Assembly (NCBI GenBank): GCA_964636505.1
Contig: CAZWRY010000005.1
Location: forward strand, 1-60,506
Origin: CAZSCF01 sp964636505
GTDB taxonomy: Bacteria > Patescibacteriota > Minisyncoccia > Moranbacterales > UBA2206
Direction of reading: 5' to 3'
Length of the DNA stretch: 60,506 bases
Shown here: positions 15,910 through 23,156 of the stretch, piece after piece
Layout of the letters: each line of letters starts with the position of its first letter
Numbering within the stretch: the first letter of the stretch is position 1
Made by a program: the position numbers and the translations under genes
The notes under the pieces: generated by a model
What the model was told of the DNA's origin: nothing
The model's input: only the letters and a program-made list of their open reading frames with translations
Database searches by the model: none

Positions 15910-16113
15910 TTATTTTTTAGTCTTTTTGTTGACTTTTTTCAAAGTATTTATAACTTCTTTTCCCTTATAGTATCCGCATTTTGCGCAAGTCTTGTGCGGC
16001 AACATTTTTGCTCCGCATTTTGGGCAAACAACCAATTTGGCTGATTTGATTTGATGAAAAACTCTGGCTCTGTCGCGTCTTCCTTTGGTGTGTCTTTGCT
16101 TTTGTGTTGACAT
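15910..16113 (-). CDS. rpmF: 50S ribosomal protein L32
   Basis: A 67-aa zinc-ribbon protein: QKQRHTKGRRDRARVFHQIK, then CPKCGAKMLPHKTCAKCGYY with four cysteines (C-x2-C and C-x2-C) to bind zinc. The zinc-independent form that many bacteria also carry is not seen here. First of the rpmF-nusB-rnc-smc string. Confidence 0.96.
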   Translation of the reverse strand: MSTQKQRHTKGRRDRARVFHQIKSAKLVVCPKCGAKMLPHKTCAKCGYYKGKEVINTLKKVNKKTKK

Positions 16114-16135
16114 AATGGTACTTATCTTAATTTTA

Positions 16136-16199
16136 TTATTTATACAGCATATTCAATTTATCACCTCCTGAGCCTTTTGACAAGGCTTTTTGATAAATT
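16136..16199 (-). promoter_or_regulatory. Folded rpmF leader with consensus AGGAGGTGA and a 4-codon ORF
   Basis: On the minus strand AATTTATCA (16191-16199) pairs with TGATAAATT (16155-16163). AGCCTT pairs with AAGGCT inside it, leaving AGGAGG in the internal loop. AGGAGGTGA (16161-16169) lies 10 bases before ATG CTG TAT AAA TAA (16136-16150), not before rpmF, whose ATG is a further 23 bases on. The inner hairpin plus T run could also act as a terminator on the plus strand. Confidence 0.5.
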
Positions 16200-16222
16200 T
16201 TTGGCCTTAAATAAAACGAGGA

Positions 16223-16242
16223 CCTTCGGAAAAATCCGAAAG
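16223..16242 (-). terminator. Possible terminator after the 16253 gene
   Basis: CTTTCGGA pairs with TCCGAAGG around a short T loop, just after the stop on the minus strand. The T run starts only after TCCTCG, so it may be imperfect. Confidence 0.45.
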
Positions 16243-16252
16243 CCCTTGAAAG

Positions 16253-16564
16253 TTACGTTGGTACATGATCCAGCAATATGCAGCCTAAGGTATTTCTGAT
16301 ATCTGGAATCTCGCTGCTCGTTAACCATTGCCCATCTTCAATCTCCAGAAGCAAGACATCTTCACCGTCTTCATCCTGCACGATAGGCATCCTGTGCCCT
16401 TCTGCTACGGCAAAATTAACTATTTTGGTAAGTGCTTCTTTAGTCTTGTCTCCGCTGCCGTTTTTTAAGACTTCTTTCAAATTTTTAATATCATTTGCTT
16501 CTAGCTCAACAGCAGCTGTGAAACCTTCACTTTGATACTTTTCATTGGCACTGACAATTCGCAT
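16253..16564 (-). CDS. Small acidic protein of unknown function
   Basis: A 103-aa soluble, acidic protein with predicted alpha/beta character; I do not recognise it. ATG 16564 is chosen because a strong AGGGAGG purine run lies just before it. An upstream in-frame ATG at 16645 overlaps the rnhB stop as ATGA and would add 27 residues; that alternative has no such run. It follows rnhB closely and is probably co-transcribed. Confidence 0.6.
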   Translation of the reverse strand: MRIVSANEKYQSEGFTAAVELEANDIKNLKEVLKNGSGDKTKEALTKIVNFAVAEGHRMPIVQDEDGEDVLLLEIEDGQWLTSSEIPDIRNTLGCILLDHVPT

Positions 16565-16641
16565 GCCCCCCCTCCCTATCATTTTCTTTAATTTTTTATA
16601 GTATTTATAGCTAAAAAGAACTTCAAAAGAGTCTACTACTT

Positions 16642-17367
16642 TCATGGCTTTATGTCAACGCTTTTTTCTAAAACGTTTTTTACTGGCGTAAAGCTTTGAC
16701 GATGAATTGCACATGGCCCGTATTTTGAAAGTGCATCCATGTGCAACTTCGTGCCATAGCCTTTATGCTTATCAAAATTGTACTGCGAATATTTGGCGTG
16801 CATTTTGAGCATAATTCTGTCCCGAGTAACCTTAGCAATAATGGAAGCTGCTGAAATGGATTTTACTTTTCCGTCTCCGCCCACGATCGCCTTTTGCTCC
16901 ATGGAAAAATTGGGAATTTTTTTGTTGCCATCAACAAGAATAATATGTTTGGTATCTTTTCGATTCATGTTATGCATGAGTTTTTGAGTTGCTTTTTTCA
17001 TCGCCAAAAAACTGGCTTCCAAAATGTTTATGCGATCAATGGTTTTATGATCACAAATGCCAACACCAATATAAAAATTTTCACAAATAAAATCAAAAAT
17101 TCTTTCTCGTTGCTTGGCAGAAAGTTTTTTGGAATCACGAACTAGCCCCCACATTTTGTCATCCTGAACTTGTTTCAGGATCTCTTTGGATTCCGGATCC
17201 CTAGCTACACCCAGCGGGCAAGCAAGTCCGGAATGACACCTTAAAACAACAGCCGCAGCCACAACCGGTCCAGCCAATGGCCCCCGTCCGGCTTCATCCA
17301 CGCCAATCACAAAATCATATCTCTCACTAAAAAGCTTTTTTTCTAAGTTAAAATTAGAGTTTTTCAT
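16642..17367 (-). CDS. rnhB: Ribonuclease HII with an inserted repeat-encoded segment
   Basis: A 241-aa nuclease that removes ribonucleotides and RNA from RNA-DNA hybrids. Seen: FVIGVDEAGRGPLAGPVV with the catalytic Asp and Glu, DSKKLSAKQRERIF, and ASIIAKVTRDR. Between AAAVVL and DSKKL there are about 35 residues where E. coli RNase HII has about 10. The extra segment (CHSGLAC, ARDPESKE, ILKQVQDDK) is encoded by a palindromic repeat at 17157-17238. It falls in a surface loop, so activity is probably kept. Stop is TGA. Confidence 0.94.
   Translation of the reverse strand: MKNSNFNLEKKLFSERYDFVIGVDEAGRGPLAGPVVAAAVVLRCHSGLACPLGVARDPESKEILKQVQDDKMWGLVRDSKKLSAKQRERIFDFICENFYIGVGICDHKTIDRINILEASFLAMKKATQKLMHNMNRKDTKHIILVDGNKKIPNFSMEQKAIVGGDGKVKSISAASIIAKVTRDRIMLKMHAKYSQYNFDKHKGYGTKLHMDALSKYGPCAIHRQSFTPVKNVLEKSVDIKP
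17157..17238 (-). repeat. Palindromic repeat inserted in frame in rnhB
   Basis: The 82-base segment is bounded by the short inverted repeat TGTCAT/ATGACA. It contains TCCTGAACTTGTTTCAGGA and GGATTCCGGATCC palindromes. Translated, it gives the HSGLAC...ARDPE...ILKQVQDD string that recurs in unrelated proteins of many bacteria. It interrupts a conserved enzyme without breaking the frame. Confidence 0.8.
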
Positions 17368-17399
17368 ATTTGTATTATATCTTGCTTTTTTATTTTCCC

Positions 17400-17554
17400 A
17401 AACTATGTTAAAATGGAGCTGTTAAATTATACCTATCTTGCAAAACCCACAGAGAAATCGGGGGCATGGGGATAGAAGAAAATTATGAAAGCTTATTTCG
17501 TAAAAATCAATCTAGATGTTTTACCAAGCCTTGCTTTTCAAGTTAAGGTTTTTT
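17400..17554 (+). other. Unassigned structured transcript or leader upstream of dnaE
   Basis: After TTAAAAT (about 17407) the sequence has ACCTATC...GGGGATAG and ACCC...GGG pairings around 17431-17477, then a 19-codon ORF from ATG 17484. A hairpin CCTT...AAGG (17529-17548) with six T follows. It could be a small RNA, a leader peptide with attenuator, or nothing; I match it to no known RNA family. Confidence 0.3.
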
Positions 17555-17555
17555 A

Positions 17556-17701
17556 ATTTTCAATAACCAATGACCAATTTACAATAAATTCACAATGACT
17601 CAATTTTCAATATCTATTTTCAATTGACAAATTTGAAAATTAATTAATTGAAGAATTGAAAATTCATTGAAAATTGTAAATTGAAAATTGTAAATTTTCC
17701 G
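17556..17701. repeat. AT-rich block of CAATTTTCAAT / ATTGAAAATTG words before dnaE
   Basis: About 145 bases made of variants of CAATTTTCAA and their complement, capable of many fold-backs. It runs up to the dnaE ATG, leaving no recognisable ribosome binding site. Confidence 0.6.
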
Positions 17702-20700
17702 ATGAAATTTACTCACCTTCACGTTCACACTCATTATTCCCTTCTTGACGGTTTGGCTAAGCTGGATGATTTGCTTGACCGCGCCAAAGAGCTGGGCATG
17801 GAATCACTGGCCATTACTGATCATGGCTCACTTTATGGCGGAATTGAATTTTTTATTAAAGCCAAGGAACGAGGCATTAAACCTTTGATTGGCTGTGAAA
17901 TGTATATCACTCCCAATGATTTACACAGCAAAAATCCTGACAGCCTTGATCGCAGAAGAAACCATTTGGTGCTTATAGCCAAAAATATGACTGGCTACAA
18001 GAACCTCATGAAACTCATCTCTATTGCCCATTTGGAAGGTTTTTACTACAAGCCACGCATTGATAAAAAAGTTCTCAAAAAATATTCGGCCGGGCTTATT
18101 GGTCTCAGTGCTTGCGCTGAAGGCGAAGTTCCATCCGCTGCTATTTCCGGTGATATGCAGAAAGCCGAAAAACTCGCACTGGAATACAAAGAAATTTTTG
18201 AGCCAGGCGATTTTTATCTGGAGCTGCAACACCATCCCAAATTTCCCAATCAACAGATCGCCAATGAAGCTTTGAAGAAAATAGCCAAGAAATTAAATTT
18301 GTCTTTAGTGGCCACCAATGATGTACATTATGTTAGAAAAGATGATAATACCATCCATGATATTTTGCTTTGCATCCAAACCAACCGAAAAGTTGAAGAA
18401 AAAGACCGAATGAGCCTCATGGATTTTGAACTCTACCTCAAAAGCCAGGAAGAAATGGAAAAAAATTTCCAAGATGTTCCGGAGGCCATCTCCAACACTC
18501 AAGAGATTGTCGCCAAGTGCGATCTGCAAATCAAAATGGGAGAAATTCAACTTCCCCATTTTAATGTACCGGAAGGTTTTACTGCCGAAAGTTATTTGCG
18601 CCATTTGACAGAAATGGGATTACAAAAAAAATTCAAGGATACTGTTACGCCTGAATACAAAGAAAGAATGGAATATGAACTTGGAGTTATTGAAAAAACT
18701 GGCTTTGCTTCTTACTTTTTGATCGTCCAGGATTTCGTTAATTGGGCTAAAAACCAAGGTATTGTTGTCGGACCAGGCCGAGGTAGCGCCGCCGGCAGCT
18801 TGGTTTCCTATCTTATTGGGATAACCAACATGGACCCGGTTAAATATGATCTCCTTTTTGAAAGATTTTTAAACCCGGAAAGAATTTCCATGCCGGATGT
18901 GGACATGGATTTTGCTGATGACAGAAGAGATGAAGTTTTGAATTATGTCCGGAAAAAATACGGCAATGATCATGTTGCCCAAATTATCACTTTTGGAACA
19001 ATGGCTGCCAGAGCTGCCATTAGAGATGCTGGCAGAGCCTTGAATTTTCCTTATGAATTTTGCGACAGAACTGCCAAGCTCATCCCGATGTTTTCTTCCA
19101 TTGAAGATGCCCTCACGAATGTCAAAGAATTTAAAGACATGTATTCCGAAAATCCAGATTCAAAAAAATTAATTGACAGCGCCAAAAGATTGGAAGGCGT
19201 AGTGCGCCACGCTTCAATGCATGCCTGCGGAGTAGTTATTACCAAAGACCCGGTCACGGAATATTCACCACTTCAAAATATCATCGGCAAAGAAGGCGAA
19301 GGCACGGTAACGCAATATTCATCCTCAACTAAATCAAGTTTCGTAGAAAAAATTGGACTACTTAAGATGGACTTTTTGGGACTCAAAAACTTAACTATCA
19401 TCCAAAATACTTTACGTATAGTAAAAAAAATTCAGGGCCTAGACATGAATATTGATGAAATTCCAACCAACGACCAAAAAACCTTTAACCTTCTGCAAAA
19501 AGCTGAAACTACCGGAGTATTTCAATTGGAAAGCTCGGGCATGAAAAGATATCTCAAACAACTAAGCCCTAATGATTTTGAAGATATTATTGCTATGGTG
19601 GCTTTGTACCGTCCGGGACCCATGGATTGGATTCCCGATTTCATTGATCGAAAGCATGGCCGCAAAGAAACATCCTACCTGCATCCAAAACTTAAGGATA
19701 TCTTGGAAAAAACCTATGGCGTAGCTGTTTATCAGGAACAAGTTATGCAAATTGCCAGAGATTTGGCTGGATTTTCTTTGGGCGAAGCTGATGTGTTGCG
19801 CAAAGCCATGGGTAAGAAAATTTTCGCCCTCATTCAAGAGCAGAAATACAAATTCATTGAAGGTTGTCAGAAACAAGGCATTGATAAAAAAATCGGAGAA
19901 AAAGTTTTTGCGTTTATTGAACCTTTTGCCGGTTATGGTTTCAATCGATCACATGCCGCTTGTTATGCCCAAATTGGCTATCAAACGGCTTACCTCAAAG
20001 CACATTTCCCTGCCGCCTTTATGGCTGCTTTGCTTACTTCCGATCAAAATGATAGCGACCGCGTGGCCATTGAAATTGCCGAATGCCGTGATATGGGCAT
20101 TGAAATTTTGCCGCCGCATATCAATGAAAGTTTTGAAGACTTCGCCGTTATTGTTGACCCCCGCACCAAAATTCCTTTAGAAAATTCAGAAAATAAAACA
20201 AATTCACCCAATAAGGAGAGCGGTTTTGGTGTGGGGGTTGACCCGGAAACCAGGAAAGAAAGAATTCGCTTTGGGCTTAATGCTATAAAAAATGTCGGCA
20301 AAAATGTGGCTCATGAAATTGTGGAGGAAAGAAAAAGAAATGGAAAATTTAAAAACATTACTGATTTTGTGGAAAGAGTTATAACCAAAGACCTAAACAA
20401 AAAATCATTGGAAGCCTTGGCTAAGGTTGGAGCTTTGAAGGGCATGGGAGAACGCAACCAAATTTTAGCTTCTATTGAAAACATTTTGTCTCATTCTAAA
20501 AAATTTCAAAACCTCAAGGAATCAAACCAAATCAGTCTTTTTGGGGATTCAAATATTTCCCTACCCGAAATCCGATTGGCTGATGCGCCGGAAGCCACCA
20601 AAAAAGAAAGGCTCACTTGGGAAAAGGAACTTTTGGGACTCTATATCAGCGACCATCCAGTTAAAGAATATCGGGAATATTTCAAGAAAATGGCCGTGCC

Positions 20701-21259
20701 AATTAAAGAAATAACTCCGCAAATGGTTGAAAACAACATTAATATCGGCGGCGTAATTTCCAAAATCCAAAAAGTTTATCTCAAAAATCAAAAGACAATG
20801 CTTTTTGTTACCTTGGAAGATATGGAAGGCAGTTTGGAAGTTTTGGTTTTTCCTAAAATTTTGGAAACCACCGGTTCTCTTTGGCAGGAAGATAAAATTG
20901 TTTTAGTCGGCGGAAAACTGTCCAATAAAGACGGCGAAAATAAAATCCTTTGTGACCGAATAAAAATAATTGACCAAAAAGAATTGGAAAACTTCCAAAG
21001 AATTCTAGAAACACAAAAATCAAATGGCCTAAAAATGGATAAGTGCTCAAGGATAATAATTTATCTTTCAGATGCTTCTGGTCAAGAAAAAATCAAAGAG
21101 CTTTCCAATTTTTTTGCTCGCTGCGAAAAAGGAGAAACAAAAATATATTTAAATATAAACGGTTCCAAGTTGGAAACACCTTTTAATATCAAATTTTCCA
21201 ATGAGATAAAAAATTCTCTGGAAAAAATAATCCCCAATGGAGAAATATCGCTTCAATAA
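17702..21259 (+). CDS. dnaE: DNA polymerase III subunit alpha
   Basis: An 1185-aa replicative polymerase. Seen: N-terminal PHP domain (HLHVHTHYSLLDGL, ITDHGSLYGG, GCEMY) with its metal-binding histidines kept, the palm with GPGRGSAAGSLVSYLIGI and the catalytic PDVDMDFADDRR near residue 400, thumb, fingers, helix-hairpin-helix (IKNVGKNVAHEIVEERK) and an OB domain near 1000. ATG 17702 fits the family; an upstream TTG lies in the AT repeat. The conserved PHP histidines suggest possible intrinsic proofreading, as known for some DnaE1 enzymes. Confidence 0.97.
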   Translation: MKFTHLHVHTHYSLLDGLAKLDDLLDRAKELGMESLAITDHGSLYGGIEFFIKAKERGIKPLIGCEMYITPNDLHSKNPDSLDRRRNHLVLIAKNMTGYKNLMKLISIAHLEGFYYKPRIDKKVLKKYSAGLIGLSACAEGEVPSAAISGDMQKAEKLALEYKEIFEPGDFYLELQHHPKFPNQQIANEALKKIAKKLNLSLVATNDVHYVRKDDNTIHDILLCIQTNRKVEEKDRMSLMDFELYLKSQEEMEKNFQDVPEAISNTQEIVAKCDLQIKMGEIQLPHFNVPEGFTAESYLRHLTEMGLQKKFKDTVTPEYKERMEYELGVIEKTGFASYFLIVQDFVNWAKNQGIVVGPGRGSAAGSLVSYLIGITNMDPVKYDLLFERFLNPERISMPDVDMDFADDRRDEVLNYVRKKYGNDHVAQIITFGTMAARAAIRDAGRALNFPYEFCDRTAKLIPMFSSIEDALTNVKEFKDMYSENPDSKKLIDSAKRLEGVVRHASMHACGVVITKDPVTEYSPLQNIIGKEGEGTVTQYSSSTKSSFVEKIGLLKMDFLGLKNLTIIQNTLRIVKKIQGLDMNIDEIPTNDQKTFNLLQKAETTGVFQLESSGMKRYLKQLSPNDFEDIIAMVALYRPGPMDWIPDFIDRKHGRKETSYLHPKLKDILEKTYGVAVYQEQVMQIARDLAGFSLGEADVLRKAMGKKIFALIQEQKYKFIEGCQKQGIDKKIGEKVFAFIEPFAGYGFNRSHAACYAQIGYQTAYLKAHFPAAFMAALLTSDQNDSDRVAIEIAECRDMGIEILPPHINESFEDFAVIVDPRTKIPLENSENKTNSPNKESGFGVGVDPETRKERIRFGLNAIKNVGKNVAHEIVEERKRNGKFKNITDFVERVITKDLNKKSLEALAKVGALKGMGERNQILASIENILSHSKKFQNLKESNQISLFGDSNISLPEIRLADAPEATKKERLTWEKELLGLYISDHPVKEYREYFKKMAVPIKEITPQMVENNINIGGVISKIQKVYLKNQKTMLFVTLEDMEGSLEVLVFPKILETTGSLWQEDKIVLVGGKLSNKDGENKILCDRIKIIDQKELENFQRILETQKSNGLKMDKCSRIIIYLSDASGQEKIKELSNFFARCEKGETKIYLNINGSKLETPFNIKFSNEIKNSLEKIIPNGEISLQ

Positions 21260-21268
21260 ATAAAAAAT

Positions 21269-21303
21269 GGCACCGCTGAAATGATTTTCGCGGTGCCTTT
21301 TTT
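21269..21303 (+). terminator. dnaE terminator
   Basis: GGCACCGC and GCGGTGCC form a GC-rich stem followed by six T, 10 bases after the dnaE stop. Confidence 0.92.
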
Positions 21304-21361
21304 CTGGGAGCGATTTTTTGATTACAGGAAAGCTTCTTAAATCTGAAGCTATCCTCCTTCC

Positions 21362-21607
21362 TTAGCTAGGCTGGGCGCCCAGCTTTATGAGGTTTTCATC
21401 CCTTGCAATAAGGAAGTTGACCAGAATGAATCCCGACCTTCCCCCATTTTCAGGACAGAAAGGGACTCTTGCGCCGCATTGACAGTATTCCACGCTGTCA
21501 ATGTCAACAAAAACCTTTCTGCCGATTGAATTGACAATGGCCTCGTCCTTGGTCTTTCCTTTGACCCTTGGACTAACCACAGCGATGACCCCCTTTTTAT
21601 TCCCCAT
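21362..21607 (-). CDS. Small protein of unknown function
   Basis: An 81-aa basic protein with a C-x-C and a separate cysteine in the middle (VEYCQCGARVPFC), which could bind a metal. Start ATG 21607 is preferred because GGGGG lies 7 bases upstream; ATG 21619 is the alternative. Two stretches resemble beta strands. I do not recognise the family. It is monocistronic and faces the dnaE terminator. Confidence 0.55.
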   Translation of the reverse strand: MGNKKGVIAVVSPRVKGKTKDEAIVNSIGRKVFVDIDSVEYCQCGARVPFCPENGGRSGFILVNFLIARDENLIKLGAQPS

Positions 21608-21731
21608 ATTAACCCCCATATTTTTAAAAAGCTCCCATTGCCTAAAAATTTACACTATTTATTAAAAAAATCAACATTGACAAGATTAAGATTATTTGAT
21701 ATAATTACCTAAATATATTTTTAGAAAAAAT

Positions 21732-21814
21732 AAAAAAAGCAGGACAGTTTGTCCGATTTGTTGCGCTTCGCTTTCCCCATAGGGCGAGAAGCAACAAAAA
21801 AGATTCTGTCCTGC
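21732..21814 (-). terminator. Long interrupted palindrome ending in a T run
   Basis: GCAGGACAG (21739-21747) pairs with CTGTCCTGC (21806-21814). TTTGTTGC pairs with GCAACAAA inside, and GCTTCGC with GCGAGAAGC further in. On the minus strand a run of seven T follows. It could be an elaborate terminator or a palindromic mobile remnant. Confidence 0.6.
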
Positions 21815-21821
21815 CCTGAAT

Positions 21822-21854
21822 AAAAAGGCCCAGACCATGTTCTTGAGCCTTTTC
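21822..21854. terminator. Terminator after tRNA-Pro
   Basis: AAAAAGGC and GCCTTTTC pair across 17 bases, with T runs on either strand. It lies downstream of tRNA-Pro on the minus strand. Confidence 0.65.
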
Positions 21855-21892
21855 TTTTTTTGCGATTATTAGTGGTCCGGGGTGTGGATAAT

Positions 21893-21914
21893 CCCTGCCT
21901 GCCGGCAGGCAGGG
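21893..21914. repeat. Perfect GC-rich palindrome
   Basis: A perfect 22-bp palindrome centred on CTGCCGGCAG, in AT-rich surroundings between tRNA-Pro and its terminator. Related cores lie at 155-168 and 3872-3891. Confidence 0.75.
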
Positions 21915-21946
21915 GACCATGGACAGTATTCCTGATTAATATTTTG

Positions 21947-22017
21947 TCGGGCTGCCGAGAGTCGAACTCGGCCTACATCCACCCCATGGACGCGTACTAC
22001 CGACATACTCCAGCCCG
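21947..22017 (-). tRNA. tRNA-Pro (anticodon GGG)
   Basis: Minus strand: acceptor CGGGCTG/CAGCCCG, D-arm around TATGTCGGTAGTACG, anticodon arm CGTCC-ATGGGGT-GGATG and T-arm CCGAG-TTCGACT-CTCGG. GGG at 34-36 reads Pro CCC. No CCA is encoded after the discriminator A. Confidence 0.94.
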
Positions 22018-22057
22018 AAAATATTATTTCAATCTTAAAACAATTTAAATTTACAGT

Positions 22058-22088
22058 CAAAAAGCCCCTCGCCTGGAGGAGCTTTTGA
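22058..22088 (-). terminator. Terminator of the SIMPL-domain gene
   Basis: AAAAGCTCCTC pairs with GAGGGGCTTTT around CAGGC, followed by a T run, 10 bases after the stop on the minus strand. Confidence 0.88.
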
Positions 22089-22097
22089 AAAATAGTT

Positions 22098-22892
22098 TTA
22101 ATCCACCTGATAATTAACGCCGACATTGATGATTATTTCCTGATTACCTGAGGGCACTTGAGGTGCGGCCGGCATAGAACTTGAAAGAGATTTTTCCATT
22201 CCTCCATAGCCGTAACCGGCCTGTATATCCGGAGATTGGACTACATTTTCATACCATCCGACTACCTTCTTTAGTTTTTTGACTCCGGCAGCTTTAGCCA
22301 AAGCATTAGCTTTGCTCCTGGCATCCTCAATGGCTTTGATTCTAGCTTGTTGCTTCAAGTCATTGAGACTGGAAATATCAAAATTAACATTCAAAATTTG
22401 GTTAGCTCCGGCACCGTTAGCCGCCGAAATAACCTGGCTCAAACTGCCTGAATTTTTATCAATATCTTGCACTTTAACTTCTAGCTGCTGATTAGCCCCA
22501 TATCCAAAAACCTTGGATGCGCCATCTTTGTATTCATATTGCGGATAAAGGGAAAATGTTTTTGTTTTGACATTCTCGTCGGCAACTCCGGATATTTTTA
22601 CAGCAGCAATAATGCCTTTCATTTTTTCATCCAGAAGACGCAAAGCTTCTTCGGCCGTAGCCGCTTTATCAATCTGGACGCCTAAATTCACAATTGCAAT
22701 ATCAGGCTGATAAGAAATTTTTCCCTCTCCGTTAACAGTCACTTGATTCAAATTTGGATTAACAATTTTTTCACGTATGAGCGCCACAATAACAACCCCG
22801 GCTATCAAAAGCATCCCAATTAAAACCAAAATCATTTTCGGATTTTTCCAATTTTTCCAACATTCTTCTTTTATTTGGATTTCGTTTTCCAT
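22098..22892 (-). CDS. SIMPL-domain (DUF541) exported protein
   Basis: A 264-aa protein with a short cytoplasmic N-terminus, one membrane segment at about residues 20-40, and an extracytoplasmic SIMPL domain. Seen: VNGEGKISYQPDIAIVNLGVQ, KTKTFSLYPQYEYKDG, the AIEDARSKANALAKAAGVKKLKKV helix-strand unit, and a C-terminal EIIINVGVNYQV strand. SIMPL/YggE proteins form periplasmic or surface oligomers of unsettled function, linked to oxidative stress in E. coli. Monocistronic, divergent from thrS. Confidence 0.9.
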   Translation of the reverse strand: MENEIQIKEECWKNWKNPKMILVLIGMLLIAGVVIVALIREKIVNPNLNQVTVNGEGKISYQPDIAIVNLGVQIDKAATAEEALRLLDEKMKGIIAAVKISGVADENVKTKTFSLYPQYEYKDGASKVFGYGANQQLEVKVQDIDKNSGSLSQVISAANGAGANQILNVNFDISSLNDLKQQARIKAIEDARSKANALAKAAGVKKLKKVVGWYENVVQSPDIQAGYGYGGMEKSLSSSMPAAPQVPSGNQEIIINVGVNYQVD

Positions 22893-22942
22893 ATGTTTTT
22901 TATTAATTTTTTATACCTTTATTATACCACTTTTTGAATAAT

Positions 22943-22972
22943 TTGACACATAGTTTATCTTAGCAATATAAT
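22943..22972 (+). promoter_or_regulatory. thrS promoter
   Basis: Perfect TTGACA (22943-22948) and TATAAT (22967-22972) with an 18-base spacer. Transcription should start near 22979, leaving a leader of about 178 bases. Confidence 0.9.
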
Positions 22973-22978
22973 GAATGT

Positions 22979-23135
22979 AGAGAATAAATGAAACGTTGAA
23001 GCGGACTCACCAACCGCCAAGTTTCCGCCATTTCCAGCGAAAAGGAAAAAAGAGTGCCTAAAAATCATTAGGAAGCCAAGTGGAACCGCCCTTCTTTGGG
23101 TCTTGGCCTGCAAGTGATTTTTAGGCATTTTATTT
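22979..23135 (+). promoter_or_regulatory. Compact T-box-like riboswitch upstream of thrS
   Basis: Stem I: GAAAC/GTTTC (22990-22994 with 23021-23025) and GCGG/CCGC, with apical loop ACTCACCAA. The loop holds the Thr codon ACC (23009-23011) followed by a purine. A second hairpin is TTTCC/GGAAA (23031-23035 with 23044-23048). The antiterminator is GCCAAG (23075-23080), a bulge TGGAACC (23081-23087), GCCC-TTCTTT-GGGT, then CTTGGC (23102-23107). The bulge is the T-box signature that pairs with the tRNA 3' end. A 12-bp stem, GCCTAAAAATCA (23056-23067) with its complement at 23115-23126, encloses it and is followed by ATTTTATTT. The control mode is not clear from the sequence alone. Confidence 0.8.
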
Positions 23136-23156
23136 AATTAAAATAAATTAAAAAAT

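Noticed and set aside
17400..17554. 4.5S SRP RNA, tmRNA or RNase P RNA in the dnaE upstream gap
   Set aside because: None of the diagnostic conserved cores is present and the space is too small for the larger RNAs.
22979..23135. thrS leader as another copy of the CCCGCACCA palindrome family
   Set aside because: It lacks those ends and instead has the T-box bulge and specifier-type loop next to an aminoacyl-tRNA synthetase gene.
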